A program made the translations under genes and the position numbers. Shown here piece by piece: positions 33,129-44,853 of a stretch of DNA of 64,000 nt. Where the stretch lies: contig NC_079312.1 in the NCBI RefSeq assembly GCF_029931775.1, positions 133,409,872 to 133,473,871 on the forward strand. Reading direction: 5' to 3'. Under the pieces are notes generated by a model. The model worked only from the letters and a program-made list of their open reading frames with translations, ran no database searches and was not told the DNA's origin. How positions within the stretch are numbered: position 1 is the first letter of the stretch; every line of letters starts with the position of its first letter. Source of the DNA: Euleptes europaea (lineage: Eukaryota; Chordata; Lepidosauria; Squamata; Sphaerodactylidae).

Positions 33129-34297
33129 CAACAACTTCAAAGTGCATGAATACAGAAATGAACAGTAAAATTTGGTATGCTGACAATTTAAAAAATGTGG
33201 ATATTAATTTTGGTTCTAGACCTTCTGTCGGTGGGAATAAAGTATCGAGGTCATAAACTAGTACAGACCATTAGCAGAGAGTTCCATGGGGCAAGTTAAT
33301 TGATACTTCTGTGAGACTAAATAAAAAGAGTTCAAAGTTCAGCCTGAACTTTTAGCCAGAGATTCCTTTAAGTGCTGAGCTGGCAAAGACCAAGACGCTA
33401 CAAGAAGACCCACTGTCTGACATCTGTGAATTCATATCCCACCTCACCTCATGCGAACTGCTAACAATTTCAGATTTTCACACACACTTTGTAGTGGGAT
33501 CCCTTTGCACTCTGGCAGATGTCTGCACTGGTCTGCCGGAGGACGGGAGTGCAGTCTCGAGCTCTTTATATTGCTTGGGAGACATGTCAGCGGTCTATGG
33601 CATTGTGGGTGCAGACTGCATACAAAGGGACAACCTCTGAGAAGTCAGAGGGAAACTGGGCAGTGAGTTTCTGTGCCAGCCTGATACAGGCTGCTTCAGA
33701 GCTGCCTCTTTGCTGCCAATCTGATCTACATTGCTGTGGGCAGTGTGTGTCATTTCCCTCCCTCCTTGGCTCTAGACCCCAACATCTGGAGATATTTTTT
33801 GGCAGAGGAAACCTGCCTTCTGTCTCAGCCGTGGGTGCTGGGCATACATATGGTTAACGGCAGCTGTGTTCCCATCCAAGGGAGGAGGGCCGGCTTGCAG
33901 AGGCTGCCCCTTTCTTTCCCTCTTTTTTTCTCTCTGTATTTTCCGCTAAGTGCTTTTCTGCTGGAAGCCTGAGATTTGAAGATTAGACGCAGAACTGCCC
34001 TGCTCTCCTCTTCCCTAAGAGGGGTTGGAGGTGTTTCCTTGGAAGGGGATGCTATAGAAGATTAAAGGCAAAGACAAGCAGTGGCTCTGCCAGCCTGTAA
34101 TCCTGCCCCAAAGGTAGGTGCCAGCCAGCTGGGCAGAGTTCTGGGGCCAGATGCTCAGATCTGTGTGGAATTATACATGGCTGGGGAAGTGGGTTGGAGG
34201 GGTATAGCAACCCAAGGCTGCCTGGAATCTTGTACAAGGGTCCTTTCCCCAGCGGCACTGTGGGGAGACAGACTGTTGGTATGTATAATGCTTTGGA
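33129..34297 (+). other. repeat-free stretch, possible C1QTNF1 upstream exon
   Basis: This is the longest stretch without recognised repeats between the two genes. A good donor AAG/GTAGGTG at 34113-34120 follows a pyrimidine-rich region and could end a non-coding first exon of C1QTNF1, whose mammalian orthologue has upstream non-coding exons. No transcript evidence; frames of 68-112 codons are not recognisable. Confidence 0.3.
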
Positions 34298-34525
34298 GGG
34301 TCAGGCTAGCCTGATCTCATCTGATCTTGGAAGCTCATCTGATCTTGGAAGCTAAGCAGGGTTATACCTGGTACTTAGTTGGTACTTAGATGGGAGACCA
34401 CCAAGGAAGTCAAGGGTCACCATGCAGAGAGAGGCAATGACAAATCACTTCTGAATGTCTCTTGCCTTGAAAACCCTGTGGGGTCGCCATAAGGTGGCAG
34501 TGACTTGACGGCACTGTCCACCACC
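34298..34525 (+). mobile_element. 5S-rRNA-derived SINE with internal duplication
   Basis: The 5S head contains a short repeated block (catctgatcttggaagct occurs twice), a feature not seen in the other copies. Bov-B-like tail; flanked by an 11-bp duplication aatgctttgga (34287-34297 and 34526-34536). Confidence 0.92.
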
Positions 34526-34536
34526 AATGCTTTGGA

Positions 34537-36345
34537 AGATGAGACAGGATCTGCTCCATGTGGTATCCTCCTGTTACAGTTAACAGGGAGATCATAGTAT
34601 CGACTCTCCTCTCACTTATCCAGCCCAGCTTGGCACTGATTTATACAGCACTGTGCAAACTGATCCAACAGAGTGTGGCAGGACTTGTTTCTGCTACAGG
34701 AAAGCCCCATCCGTAGCTCCCTCTGCCACTGCTAAAGCACTGTGCTCCTCACCACGCTTCCAAGAGAGCTGAGGTGAGTGCAGAACTCTGGGACTTCATC
34801 TCCATGCCAACCCAATGTCCTTTTTCTTTTTGCTGTGACTGAAATGGATTCCTGTGCATTTGGGTCTCTAATGTGGAGAGATTTTTTCCCCAGGATGTGG
34901 GATGTGGGAACTTTACATTCCCAGGCATTAAAGGCTGCCGTATCAGGCCCTGCAGAGATGGAGAGTGGCCAGCATGAACCGGAAAAAACAAATGCACTCT
35001 CGCAGAGTACACATTGCTGCATGTGCCCGTGTTTTTGTCTCCGTATTATCCCATGCATATTCACATTTGTGTGCCCAGTCTCTGCTAGTCTCTTTGAAGA
35101 GTTATGAGCCTCATTGTGGAAAGAAGCCTGCCCCTTTTATTGTGGTTTTCTTGTTGTGGGCTGTGTATAAGGAGGAAACAATTAGTTCTCATCTGCCAGG
35201 GAGCATTTTAGTGATCTTAATTTTTCTGTACCGCTTAGTAGACTTTTCTATGATTTATAAATAATAAAAATGTGATCATTAATCCACTTAGATTACTTGG
35301 CCTTCTCATCCCCAAAGACCAGTGCTTTAAAAACAACAATTAAAATTGATTAACCCTCCGCCTTCTAAGTGTAGGTAAATTAAAAATATTGCATACCAGT
35401 TTAACACTATCTGTACAAAGCCTGCCCACACAAAAATGTTGTTCAGCCCTTTTGAAAATGCTTATGCTCAGACCACAGTGAGTCTCCAGTGGAAGGGAAT
35501 TCCATAGTTGTGGGGCAGCCCCAAGAAGCATGTTTCTTCTGTGTGCGGATTCCATGGGATTTTTGTGTTGGACTATTTATCTATACATAATTTCTTGCTT
35601 GCTTGCAACTGATGTACTGTTGTCTATAGGTATCTGGAGTTCTACATTTGTATCTCATGTATATGGGCCTTACTTGGGTGCTTGACACGTGGGCTTCCTG
35701 CATGTGTACGTATGCAGTTCTCCGTGAGATTCCCATAAATATATGACATATAAAGTAGAGGCTCTATGGCCAGATTTTTAAAAAACATATATTCACATGC
35801 TTTTCAGACCCCCCCCCCGTTGTGCAGGATACTTGATTTCCTAATCCCCCTCCCATTGCTGACATTTTGACACACCAGCATATGCAGACTATGCCTACCT
35901 ATGTACATCTGTACACTAATGTATGCCAATGTGTGACGCATATGGGAAGGGCCATATTCATTAACTTCATCTGTTGAGTGGGTGAGCTAAACACAGTGAG
36001 TATAAATGTATATTATCCAACAAGTGCATGGAGAAGGGAGGGATATGTGTAATATACAGCAGGATGTGCAAGTGTATGTATTCACTGTTCAATAAGTGTA
36101 TGTGTGTTCTGTGTGAGTGCAATTAATGTTGAGAGTGGGAATGTTGCTTCTAGTGCATAGCCCTACACTAAAACCATAAACCAGATTGTCATGGCTTCTC
36201 CCTAACATAAGACCTGTAGTTTTCTGCAAAGGTTCTGTCATTTTCAGGAAACTACAATTCTCAGAGATCCCTGGAGGAAGTAGTGAGACAGACTTCCACG
36301 AAATTCTCCTTGTTCTGGAATTTTGACCTAGCTAAGTGATTCATT
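34537..36345. other. unassigned intergenic stretch
   Basis: On the minus strand at 35340-35555 a 71-codon frame has GAAPQLWNSLPLE and a following SIFKRAEQHF. This resembles the short conserved C-terminal motif of several LINE ORF2 proteins and may be a LINE remnant. Near 36240-36260 aactacaattctcagagatc recalls the ZNF143-like repeat motif at 1.7 kb. Confidence 0.35.
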
Positions 36346-36566
36346 GTCCTGACCTGGATGGCCCAGGCTAGCCTGATCTCGTCAGATCTCAGAAGCTAAG
36401 CAGGGTCAGCCCTGGTTAGTATTTGGATGGGAGACCACCAAGGAATACCAGGGTTGCTGTGCAGAGGAAGGCACTGGCAAACCACCTCTGTTAGTCTCTT
36501 GCCATGAAAACCCCCAAAGGGGTCACCATAAGTTGGCTGCGACTTTACAGCCCTTTACACACACAC
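36346..36566 (+). mobile_element. 5S-rRNA-derived SINE, complete
   Basis: Very similar to the copy at 21415-21636. The flanking 12-mers aagtgattcatt (36334-36345) and aagtggttcatt (36567-36578) differ at one base. Confidence 0.95.
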
Positions 36567-36764
36567 AAGTGGTTCATTCCCTGAGAAATGTTATCTCTTC
36601 AGAGGCTGGATAACCACACAGATTTTAGGAGAACTGACCAGTTTTGCTTAGCACAGAACTGCCTTGCCTTTTTATAGGGCAAGGGTGGGGCAAACTTCCA
36701 AACTCTGCACATACACATGCATCCTGTCCACAGGAACAGATTCATGGGACTGATACTCTACCAT

Positions 36765-36970
36765 TAGGGTCCCCAACCTGCAGGTACTAGCTGGAGATCT
36801 CCTGCTATTACAACTGATCTCCAGCCGATAGAGATCAGTTCACCTGGAGAAAATGGCCGGTTTGGCAATTGGACTCTAGGGCATTGAAGTCCCTCCCCTC
36901 CCCAAACTCTGCCCTCCTCAGGCTCCGCCCCAAAAACCTGCGGGTGGCAAAGAGGGAACTGGCAACCCTG
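36765..36970 (+). mobile_element. hAT-type MITE, GGTTGCC family, subfamily A
   Basis: Ends TAGGGTCCCC and GGCAACCCTG. The flanks tctaccat and actaccat match at 7 of 8. Bases 36971-37015 to its right are the inverted counterpart of the spacer at 4680-4721. Confidence 0.8.
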
Positions 36971-37335
36971 ACTACCATGCACATTGCTAGCAGTGGAAAG
37001 CCACTTATATGGAACTGTATAACAGCATCGGTGTAGTGTTGCAGGGAAAGTCCCCCCCACACACACACAATTCCCAGTTTTCCAGCTATCTTCTTCAGCA
37101 ATTACAATGTACAAGGAAAACAGATCCACTTTACTTTTCTCTGGACTTTCTCATTCTAAGTTAAAATCCAATGTACACTCTCATTTGGGTAGATAGGACC
37201 AGATCCTTGCAGTCACTTCTCCATGGGTGATTAGTAAGCAGAAAACCATGAGCAAGGATAGGGTTACTAACCTCCAGGTGGTGGCTGGAGATCTCCTGGG
37301 ATTACAACTGATCTCCAGGTGACAGAGATCAGTTC

Positions 37336-37653
37336 TGTTGTGTATGTAAATAGTTAGGTGGGTAAGCAGGGGAAGATCTAGGAGCTTGAGTCCCAGACGA
37401 AGGCTCCTAAACCCTGCTCGCGCTATTGGCCCAAGCCAGCGCGCCCCATTGGCCCTAAGCCGGATCGCTCCATTGGCGACCCGGGGGTTGTTCCCCCCCA
37501 TCACGGATCAGGGGGGTAGTGGCCGCAAGCGGCCAGGGGGGAATATAAGCGGGGTCGTTTTACACAGTTCTCAGTTCTGTTCTGTTCTACAATAAAGCGT
37601 TGTTGTTGGAACTCTGTCTCGACCTCGTGTGTCCTCCCCACGCGGACTTAACA
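37336..37653 (+). repeat. 5' LTR of Gypsy element 2
   Basis: Starts TGTTGTGTATG and ends ACTTAACA. It contains a TATA-like ATATAAGC and the polyadenylation signal AATAAA. Pairs with 40060-40376. Confidence 0.92.
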
Positions 37654-40059
37654 GTGGCGACGAAGGCTGGTAGGCAGTTTGGCTTGCTACCGAAATCACT
37701 CTCGCTGAATCACTCTCGATTCTCCGTGACTTCACGGTGTCCGGTAGGCAGTCTGGCTCGCCTTGCTGAAATCCCTCGACACACCGGAGATGCAACACTT
37801 CGCTACGATGGCCACCCGAGGATCGCTGGAAGCGTTTGACTCCGCCAACCCCAGCGAGTGGGAGAGCTACGTGGACCGGGTTACGTGCTTCATGGACACC
37901 AACGACATCGACGACGAGGGAAAGCAGCGGTCAATCTTCCTCAGTATGTGCGGGCCGAAGACCTTCCAGCTCGCCCAGTCATTGATGGCCCCCACCAAGG
38001 TGATGACGGCGCCATTAAAGGACATACTGGCCACCCTGGAGAACCATTTCACGCCCCAGCCAATGCGCCTCGCTCGCCGCCTGCTGTTCCACCTCCGGGA
38101 GCAGGAACTGGGTGAGTCCGCCGCTGACTTCCTCGCCGCCCTCTGACAGTTGGCCCATTTCTGCAAGTTCCCGAACCTCAACGACTCCCTCCTCGACAGG
38201 TTCGTCTTCAGCCTCCGGAGCGAGAAGGTGCTCTACCGCCTCATCGCGAGAAAGGACATTATCCTCACGGCGGCCGTTGAGGAGGCCACCACTGCTGAGG
38301 CCTCCGGCAGAGCCAACCAGGGGAGCAACTGGAGCGCCACGCCACCGACCCCGGCGACCACCCACCATGAAAGCGCCAGCGAGGAGGAATGCGACATGGA
38401 AGCCCACAAAATGTCCACCTGACAGCACCGGTCGCAGGGCCCCATGGCTCACCCATGCGCCAGCTGTGGTGACCAACACGATCGTCGTTCCTGCCGGTTC
38501 CGTGATGCCAACTGCTGGGCGTGCCACATCGCCAAGGTCTGCCGCTCGGCAAAGAAGGGCCGCCTGGCAGGCCCGGCCAGAAAAGATGGCGCCGCCCTGC
38601 CCGTCCACGACCTGGTCGACGATGAGCACGCCGCCTCTTGCCGTTGCCGCCACGGTTCGCACCTGCACAGCATCACCCTCCACAAAGTTCACGGCGTGGA
38701 GAAGGTCTCCGTCTCCGTGGAGATCGGAGGCGCCCCCTGTGAGGTGGAGGTGGACTCAGGCTCTGCCCTCTCCATTATCTCGATAGACACCTTCCGCGAT
38801 ATAGGCCGCCACGCCTCCCTCCCTAAGCTGCAGCCTACCGGCGTCCTTATTTCAGACTACCAGCGATGTCAGGTCCCGGTCCGGGGGGAGGCCCACGTGC
38901 CCGTCCGTTTCCAGGGTCGTTCCGCTCGCCTCCGCCTCATCGTGGTCGACGGTCCCTGCATCAGCCTCCTGGGCCTCGAATGGTTCCCAGCCCTTGGGAT
39001 CCATCTTGCGGGCATCCACCACATCAGCCGGCCCACCCTTGAAGCCGTCGGAGTTTGAGGACATTTGGAAGGCCCCCTGGGCTGCTACAAGGTACCGCCG
39101 GTCTGGCTACATGTCAACCCTGCTGCCACCCCAATCCGCCTCAAGCCTCGCCAGGTCCCCTTCGCGCTCAAGGACCGGATCGATGCTGAGATCGACCGCC
39201 TCGTCGGTCATGGAGTCCTGGTGCCGGTGCCCAATGCCAAATGGGAGACCCCGATCATGACGCCATTGAAGGTGAACAGTGACGTCCGCATCTGTGCGGA
39301 TTACAAATGCATGGTGAACAGGGTGCTCCAAAGCCATGCGTACCCAGTGCCGGTGGTCAGTCACCTCCTGGCTTCCCTTGCCGGGGGCCGAGTCTTCGAA
39401 AAGCTCGACCTGGCACAGGCATACCAGCAGCTGCCTGTGGACTCTGAGTCGGCCGAGGCGCAGACGATCGTCACCCACCGGGGTGCCTTCCTTGTGACTC
39501 GCCTGCAGTTCGGGGTCAGCACGGCCCCGGGCATCTTCCAGAACCTTATGGAGGACCTCCTCAAGGGCTTGCTGCACACGGTGGTCTCAGACAACAGGGC
39601 ACAATTCATGTCGGCGGAATTCCAGGAGTTCATGGCGAACAACCTGATCCGTCACGTGACCTCCGCTCCATTCCACCCTGCCACCAACGGACAGGCCAAG
39701 CGCATGGTGCGCACAACCAAGGATGCGTTGGGCCGCCTCAGCAGGGGTGACTGGGATGCGAAGCTGGCGAACTTCCTCCTGGCTCAACACACCACCCCCA
39801 ACTCTGCGACCGGTAAGAGCCCAGCCGAGCTTCTCATGGGCCGCCAGCCCAAGACCGCACTCGACCGGCTACACCCAGACTTGGCGCCAGAGTGCCCGAC
39901 CCACAGGGATGCGACCACCACCCTCCCCCGCTCCAGTAGTTGCTCCTGTGCCTGCAACGCCGGCTCCAGCACCGCGGAGGTCGCAGCGAGTACGAACACG
40001 ACCAAGCCACCTCAAAGACTTTGTGTGCTCTTGTTGTGTTTGGACTTAGGGGGAAGGGG

Positions 40060-40376
40060 TGTTGTGTATGTAAATAGTTAGGTGGGTAAGCAGGGGAAGA
40101 TCTAGAAGCTTGAGTCCCAGACGAAGGCTCCTAAACCCTGCTCGTACTATTGGCCCAAGCCAGGGCGCCCCATTGGCCCTAAGCCGGGTCGCGCCATTGG
40201 CGACCCGGGGGTTGTTTCCCCCATCACGGATCAGGGGGGTAGTGGCCGCAAGCGGCCAGGGGGGAATATAAGCGGGGTCGTTTTACACAGTTCTCAGTTC
40301 TGTTCTGTTCTACAATAAAGCGTTGTTGTTGGAACTCTGTCTCGACCTCATGTGTCCTCCCAACGCAGACTTAACA
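40060..40376 (+). repeat. 3' LTR of Gypsy element 2
   Basis: Pairs with 37336-37653 and is preceded by the purine run AGGGGGAAGGGG. Confidence 0.92.
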
Positions 40377-40498
40377 AGTTCATCTGGAGAAAATGGCCAT
40401 TTTGGAAGGTGGACTCTATGACATTATACCCCATTGAAGTCCCCCCAAACTCTACCCTCCTCAGGCTCCACCCCCAGAATCTCCAGGTGTTTCCCAAC

Positions 40499-41448
40499 GG
40501 CATGTTCTTAATCCTTCCTGGCCCCTACCAGATACTTTTATCCACTTGATGCACAAACACCTGCCTGGGATCCCCAGTGGGAGTTGGGGTTATGCAAGGG
40601 GAAGAAGTAAGAAGGGTTTAGCAAGATCCTACTTTGCAAGTAGCTTTCTTCCCCCTCCCCATGTCTCTTTGCAGTGCAGAAGAAACAGCCAGATGGTATC
40701 TACTGCTGAAAGTATAAATCCACCTGTCCTTTGCTGATCATAACAAATTCGCCAAGCGACTGGAAGGTGCTGAAGTCAAGGAGTTACATTCTCCCACTGA
40801 ATATCTTCAGCCCAGGATTCAGTTTTATAAAAGTGCCAGAAAGAAAGTGGCCCTGTGTAGAGAACATGTACAATGCTGGTGTGGAAGAAAACATGGACTC
40901 ATAGTTGCCGGTCACTTGCCCCTCTTTTGAACTTCTGTACCAGAAATCAGTTTCGAGCTGCCTTAGAAATTGCACTCTATACAGCAGTCTGGATCTGCAG
41001 GCAGATCCACTGATTTTGGAGATCTGTGTCTCTCCTTTCCCTTTTACTGTGACAAATCCTGGTGGAGCACCATTGCACCCTAGCAGTTATCTGAAGTGTA
41101 GTATGGGTTGCAGATGCCTCGACACTGCCTTTCTCTGATGGGTTGTTGCTGTGAAAGACTCTGATGTCCATTCTGTATGCTGGTCAAGCGTTCAGCAGGA
41201 AGGGAGGGATGACCTACTTCTTGACCCCAGACACCCAGCAGACTTGTAGAAATCCTGCCTGCCATGTAGACCTCAAATGGGACATTCGGCCCCCTCAAAG
41301 CCTTTCTGGAGGGCTACAGCTTTGCTCTTTCTCTTCAGGAACTAACCCCTAGGTGCTTGTACAGCTTTCACAAGATCACCTCTACTCCCACACCCCCCGC
41401 AGCACTTCTCCTTGCCTGACTCTCCCTTTTCCAGCAGGGCCCATCACA
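40499..41448 (+). other. non-coding stretch before the C1QTNF1 start exon
   Basis: Probably an intron between an unseen upstream exon and the start-codon exon. No repeat recognised. It ends in a pyrimidine tract and a tandem acceptor, ttttccagcag, so splicing could use either of two AGs three bases apart, both upstream of the ATG. Confidence 0.45.
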
Positions 41449-41579
41449 ATGAAGGGACGTCTGACAACAAGCGCCCTTTGGCTCATCTGCCTGTTCTCCT
41501 GGGCTCATTGCAGTGAGAGTGAGCCAGAAGGGAGGACTGGAACACCAACAAGGGCACCACATCAGCATCACACTGCCAG
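41449..41579 (+). CDS. C1QTNF1: C1QTNF1 first coding exon: C1q/TNF-related protein 1
   Basis: C1QTNF1 (CTRP1) is a secreted, multimeric adipokine-like protein with roles reported in metabolism, platelet and vascular biology. This exon holds the start (ATG at 41449), a signal peptide (MKGRLTTSALWLICLFSWAHC, hydrophobic core at residues 7-18, cleavage near residue 20) and a short hydrophilic stretch that differs from mammals, as is usual for this part. It ends at donor GTAGGT (GT at 41580-41581) after 43 codons plus two bases, the phase needed by the next exon. The three coding exons give 273 codons plus stop; human CTRP1 has 281. The gene lies head to head with CANT1, as in human 17q25.3. No promoter or upstream exon was established. 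Confidence 0.9.
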
Positions 41580-42282
41580 GTAGGTTGTGACAGTGGTGTC
41601 ATCATGTGACAAGAGGTCCCAAAAGCAACAGCTTTGCTCTTGAGCTGTGGAAGATGATCCCGGGCTGAACCACCTGATGGACTTTATCCCACAGGCCCTG
41701 ATGAGCCATGCAGAGTGTACCTGGGCTCAGAATCTCTCTACCAAACCCCCAGTTGCCATGCTTTTAAAGAACTTGATGTTGTACTTCAATGCCCAATTAA
41801 CTCCATTAATGTGCATCTTTAGTGTATGGTTAATGCACAATTAACTCTATTGCTCTGACCCACTTTGAAGGAAGCCAGAGGCTGGTGCATAATGATAATG
41901 GCTCTGGAGGAGGTGTAAATGACTGCAGAAAGGGTCCGTAATGGGTGTTTCAGAGGCATGAAATAAGGTTCCAATAACCAGAGTGAGCATTCCACAATGT
42001 GTCTTTATACTTCAATGGGCCATGCTTCTCTAGGTTTCCCTCCAGCCTCTGGAAACAAGCACACCCCACGACTTCGACCGATCTTCATCTGGTCTTTTCA
42101 TTGGAATGTGAAAGGGGGTCAGGAGAGCAGAGCTATCTTTGGGTAGGAACTTGGTATAAAGGGGTCTGCATCCCTGATATTTTTGCCTCTCCCACTATAA
42201 GGAAAAATATAGAATCCTAATTATTCAATCACCTCTGTTCCACCTTCCTCAGATCTATAAATGTCCCCACCTCTCTCTAACA
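41580..42282 (+). other. C1QTNF1: C1QTNF1 intron, 5' part
   Basis: No recognisable repeat or exon. The rest of this 3.8-kb intron (to 45355) is mostly transposons, listed separately. Confidence 0.5.
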
Positions 42283-42292
42283 TTAGATCAAT

Positions 42293-42776
42293 GATTCTGC
42301 AGATCATGGAGAGCCACATTCACAATTCCCACCAACCAAAAGAGCCACGTGACTATAGTATGCCCTGCACACCACCCTGAACAAGCAAACACTGATAATA
42401 TATAACTATAATATAACTCTTTAAATCACAAAGCACCTCTGAGCATGTTAAGCTTGCCTTTTCCTATTACTGAGAGTTTTGTTTTATGTGTCGGCATTCA
42501 GCAGTGGTTCTATAACCTCATTTAGTTGCATATGCTGACCTAGCTTCATATATAGAACCCCTACATCTGCACAGCCTTGATATAATAATCATGGACAAGT
42601 TGTGTGGCATTTGAAAAATATAAAACAGTTTTATTTTGGGCCTACAGAAACAATGAAATTATTCCAATTTCTAAAGACATTGTCCACTTTCCTGAAAGAT
42701 GGGGAGGTGCCACATTGAAAATGGTGCTCAGAAGAGCTACATGCCTTTCCCAAGCCTCTGAGCGAGGATCACTGCT
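42293..42776. mobile_element. hAT-like element, decayed
   Basis: The left end reads gattctgcagatcatggaga and the right end ccaagcctctgagcgaggat followed by cactgct, an imperfect inverted pair of the CAGTG-GATTCTC type. The 10-mer ttagatcaat stands on both sides (42283-42292 and 42777-42786). No coding sequence. Confidence 0.6.
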
Positions 42777-42887
42777 TTAGATCAATGAAGATTGCTTAGA
42801 TTCTAAGAGAGCAAGTGGCTTCAAAGTACTGCACAATTCACAGCATTCTGTTGCAACCCTCCCTCCCTTACACACGAGATTTGAAAC

Positions 42888-43096
42888 TAGGGTTGCCAGG
42901 TCCCTCTTCACCATTGGCAGGAGGTTTTTGGGGTGGAGCCTAAGGAGGGCGGGTTTTGGGGAGGGGAGGGACGTCAATGCCATAGAGTCCAATTGCCAAA
43001 GTGGCCGTTTTCTCCAGGTGAACTGATCTCTGTCGGCTGGAGATCAGTTGTAATAGCAGGAGATCTCCAGCTAGTACCTGGAGGTTGGCAACCCTA
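42888..43096 (-). mobile_element. hAT-type MITE, GGTTGCC family, subfamily A
   Basis: Complete copy with perfect 10-bp outer inverted ends TAGGGTTGCC / GGCAACCCTA and a perfect 8-bp duplication tttgaaac (42880-42887 and 43097-43104). In a C1QTNF1 intron. Confidence 0.92.
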
Positions 43097-43249
43097 TTTG
43101 AAACACTGGCTTATGTCTGAACATGGATGTTCAGGCACGCAGAAGAGACCTAACTGTAGGCTTGTCATTTGACAGCCCTTGGATCCAGTCTCCTTGCCCT
43201 TAAGAAACTGAGCAGGAGAAAAAATGACCTTCATAGTAACTGTCTAGAA

Positions 43250-43428
43250 CAGGGGTGTCAAACATAAGGCCAGGGGGGCGGATCTGGCCCCTTGACAGCT
43301 TTTATGCAGCCCGCGAGACAGCCGAGGCAGCCACCCCCTCCCACTCTCGATCTGGGCTGGTGAGGCATGGCACGGCCTGACCAAATGACAGTTATGTCAT
43401 ATCTGGCCCTCGTAACAATTGAGTTTTA
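43250..43428. mobile_element. short hAT-type element (GTGTCAAAC family), one end lost
   Basis: Starts CAGGGGTGTCAAAC. Interior blocks (ctcgatctgggctggtgagg, gatctggcccc) match the copy at 24929-25113 in inverse order. The right terminal repeat is incomplete. Confidence 0.7.
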
Positions 43429-43559
43429 GAATTTCTCCATGTCCCTATGGTATTTACCATAGAGAGTAGGAGAAAGTCCTAAAGCATCACCAGGAAGTGA
43501 TGTTGCATCCTCTCTAAATGCCACCCTGCCCAAGGACTGCCCTCAAAATCTCCAGGCAT

Positions 43560-43993
43560 TAGGTTTGCCAACTTTGGGTTGGGACATTACTAGAGATTTG
43601 GAGGTACAGCTGGGGAGGGTGGGATTTGGGGAGGGGAGGGGCCTAGAGTTGCCAACCTCCAGATACTAGCTGGAGATCTCCTGCTATTACAACTGATCTC
43701 CAGCCAATAGAGATCAATTCACCTGGAGAAAATGGCTGCTTTGGTAATTGGACTCTATGGCATTGAAGTCCCTCCCCTCCCCAAACCCTCCCCTCCTCAG
43801 GCTCCACCCCAAGCACCTCCCACCGGTGGCAAAGAAGGACCTGGCAACCCTAGAGGGGCATCAGCATGGTATAATGCCATAGAGTTCACTCTTCAAAGCA
43901 GCCATTTTCCCCACAGGAACTGATCTCTGTTGTCTGGAAATCAGCCATAATTCTGGGAAGTCTCCAGGCCCCACCTGGTAGTTGGCAACCCTA
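43560..43993. mobile_element. MITE (subfamily B) carrying a subfamily A insertion
   Basis: Outer ends are TAGGTTTGCC and GGCAACCCTA, with flanks ccaggcat and cttggcat matching at 6 of 8. The inner MITE occupies 43644-43852. Sister subfamilies are therefore nested, B being the older here. Confidence 0.8.
43644..43852 (+). mobile_element. hAT-type MITE, subfamily A, nested
   Basis: Ends TAGAGTTGCC and GGCAACCCTA. Flanks gaggggcc (43636-43643) and gaggggca (43853-43860) match at 7 of 8. Confidence 0.88.
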
Positions 43994-44337
43994 CTTGGCA
44001 TACCTAACTGAGGCCTACCTCAGTTATTTGTCCCTGAAAATTACAGTCTCTGTTTGTGTGTGTGTGGACACATGTATATTAGAATGCTTCCGTTAAATCA
44101 TTAATATGGGATTATTCAGACTGTTTATTCAGACTACAAATATTTCCTGAATGTGTTTGAAAGGAGGAGATCAGTGCCAGCAGATCCATTGTGAGTTTAA
44201 ATAACCTTGAGGTTGGTGGCGGGTGGACAGGGTTATAAAGGCAAGAGCTGTATTCTGTTTATTAGTACACCCTCCTTCAGAAGCCAGTGCAGGACAAAGC
44301 CAGGTCACCTGTGACAACGGAGGGGTTTCAAGCACAC

Positions 44338-44565
44338 GTGTGTGTGTGCGTGTAAAGTGCCGTCAAGTCGCAGCCGACTTATGGCGACCCCTTTTGGGGT
44401 TTTCATGGCACCAGACTAACAGAGGTGGTTTTGCCAGTGCCTTCCTCTGCACAGCAACCCTGGTCTTCCTTGGTGGTCTCCCATCCAAATACTAACCAGG
44501 GCTGACCCTGCTTAGCTTCTGAGATCTGACGAGATCAGGCTAGCCTGGGCCATCCAGGTCAGGGC
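44338..44565 (-). mobile_element. 5S-rRNA-derived SINE, complete
   Basis: Minus-oriented, with a complete 5S-like head and Bov-B-like tail, flanked by a perfect 10-bp duplication tcaagcacac (44328-44337 and 44566-44575). In the first coding intron of C1QTNF1. Confidence 0.95.
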
Positions 44566-44853
44566 TCAAGCACACATAGTCCTATGTTTATCTGTGAAAC
44601 ACTGGGGGGGGGGATGCTGCTGCTTCCCCCCTTCCTGTTTCTCTTTCTCAGATCTGGTTCTCTTGAGCAGTTTGCTACAGTGCTATCGCTTACTCAGGTG
44701 CAGATTCAAATCTAACTCGGGTGGTTATTATTGCTAGGCAACTTTATTCCATGGAAGGGGCATTATCTGCATCTGGATTCTTCTGTAGATGCCAGTTGCA
44801 GAGGTCAAGTGATTGGATAACTTTCAGGTGACACCACAAGGGTGGGGCAAACA

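Larger units (their letters stand above)
37336..40376 (+). mobile_element. Ty3/Gypsy LTR retrotransposon (element 2)
   Basis: LTRs at 37336-37653 and 40060-40376 differ at about 3% of positions and are flanked by a perfect 5-bp duplication AGTTC (37331-37335 and 40377-40381). Parts in order: primer-binding-like TGGCGACGAAGG, gag-like (about 37763-38440), protease-like (about 38680-39058), reverse transcriptase-like (about 39065-39560), integrase-like (about 39570-39930), and a polypurine tract before the right LTR. Its gag resembles that of element 1, so they are related lineages. The copy is broken, shorter than a full element, and young by LTR divergence. Confidence 0.92.
37259..40498 (+). 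mobile_element. MITE (subfamily B) split by Gypsy element 2
   Basis: The left part 37259-37335 starts TAGGGTTACTAACCTCCAGG; the right part resumes after 40381 with catctggagaaaatggccat and runs to about 40498, where the terminal repeat is lost. The gypsy target duplication AGTTC is MITE sequence, so the MITE was there first. Confidence 0.85.
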
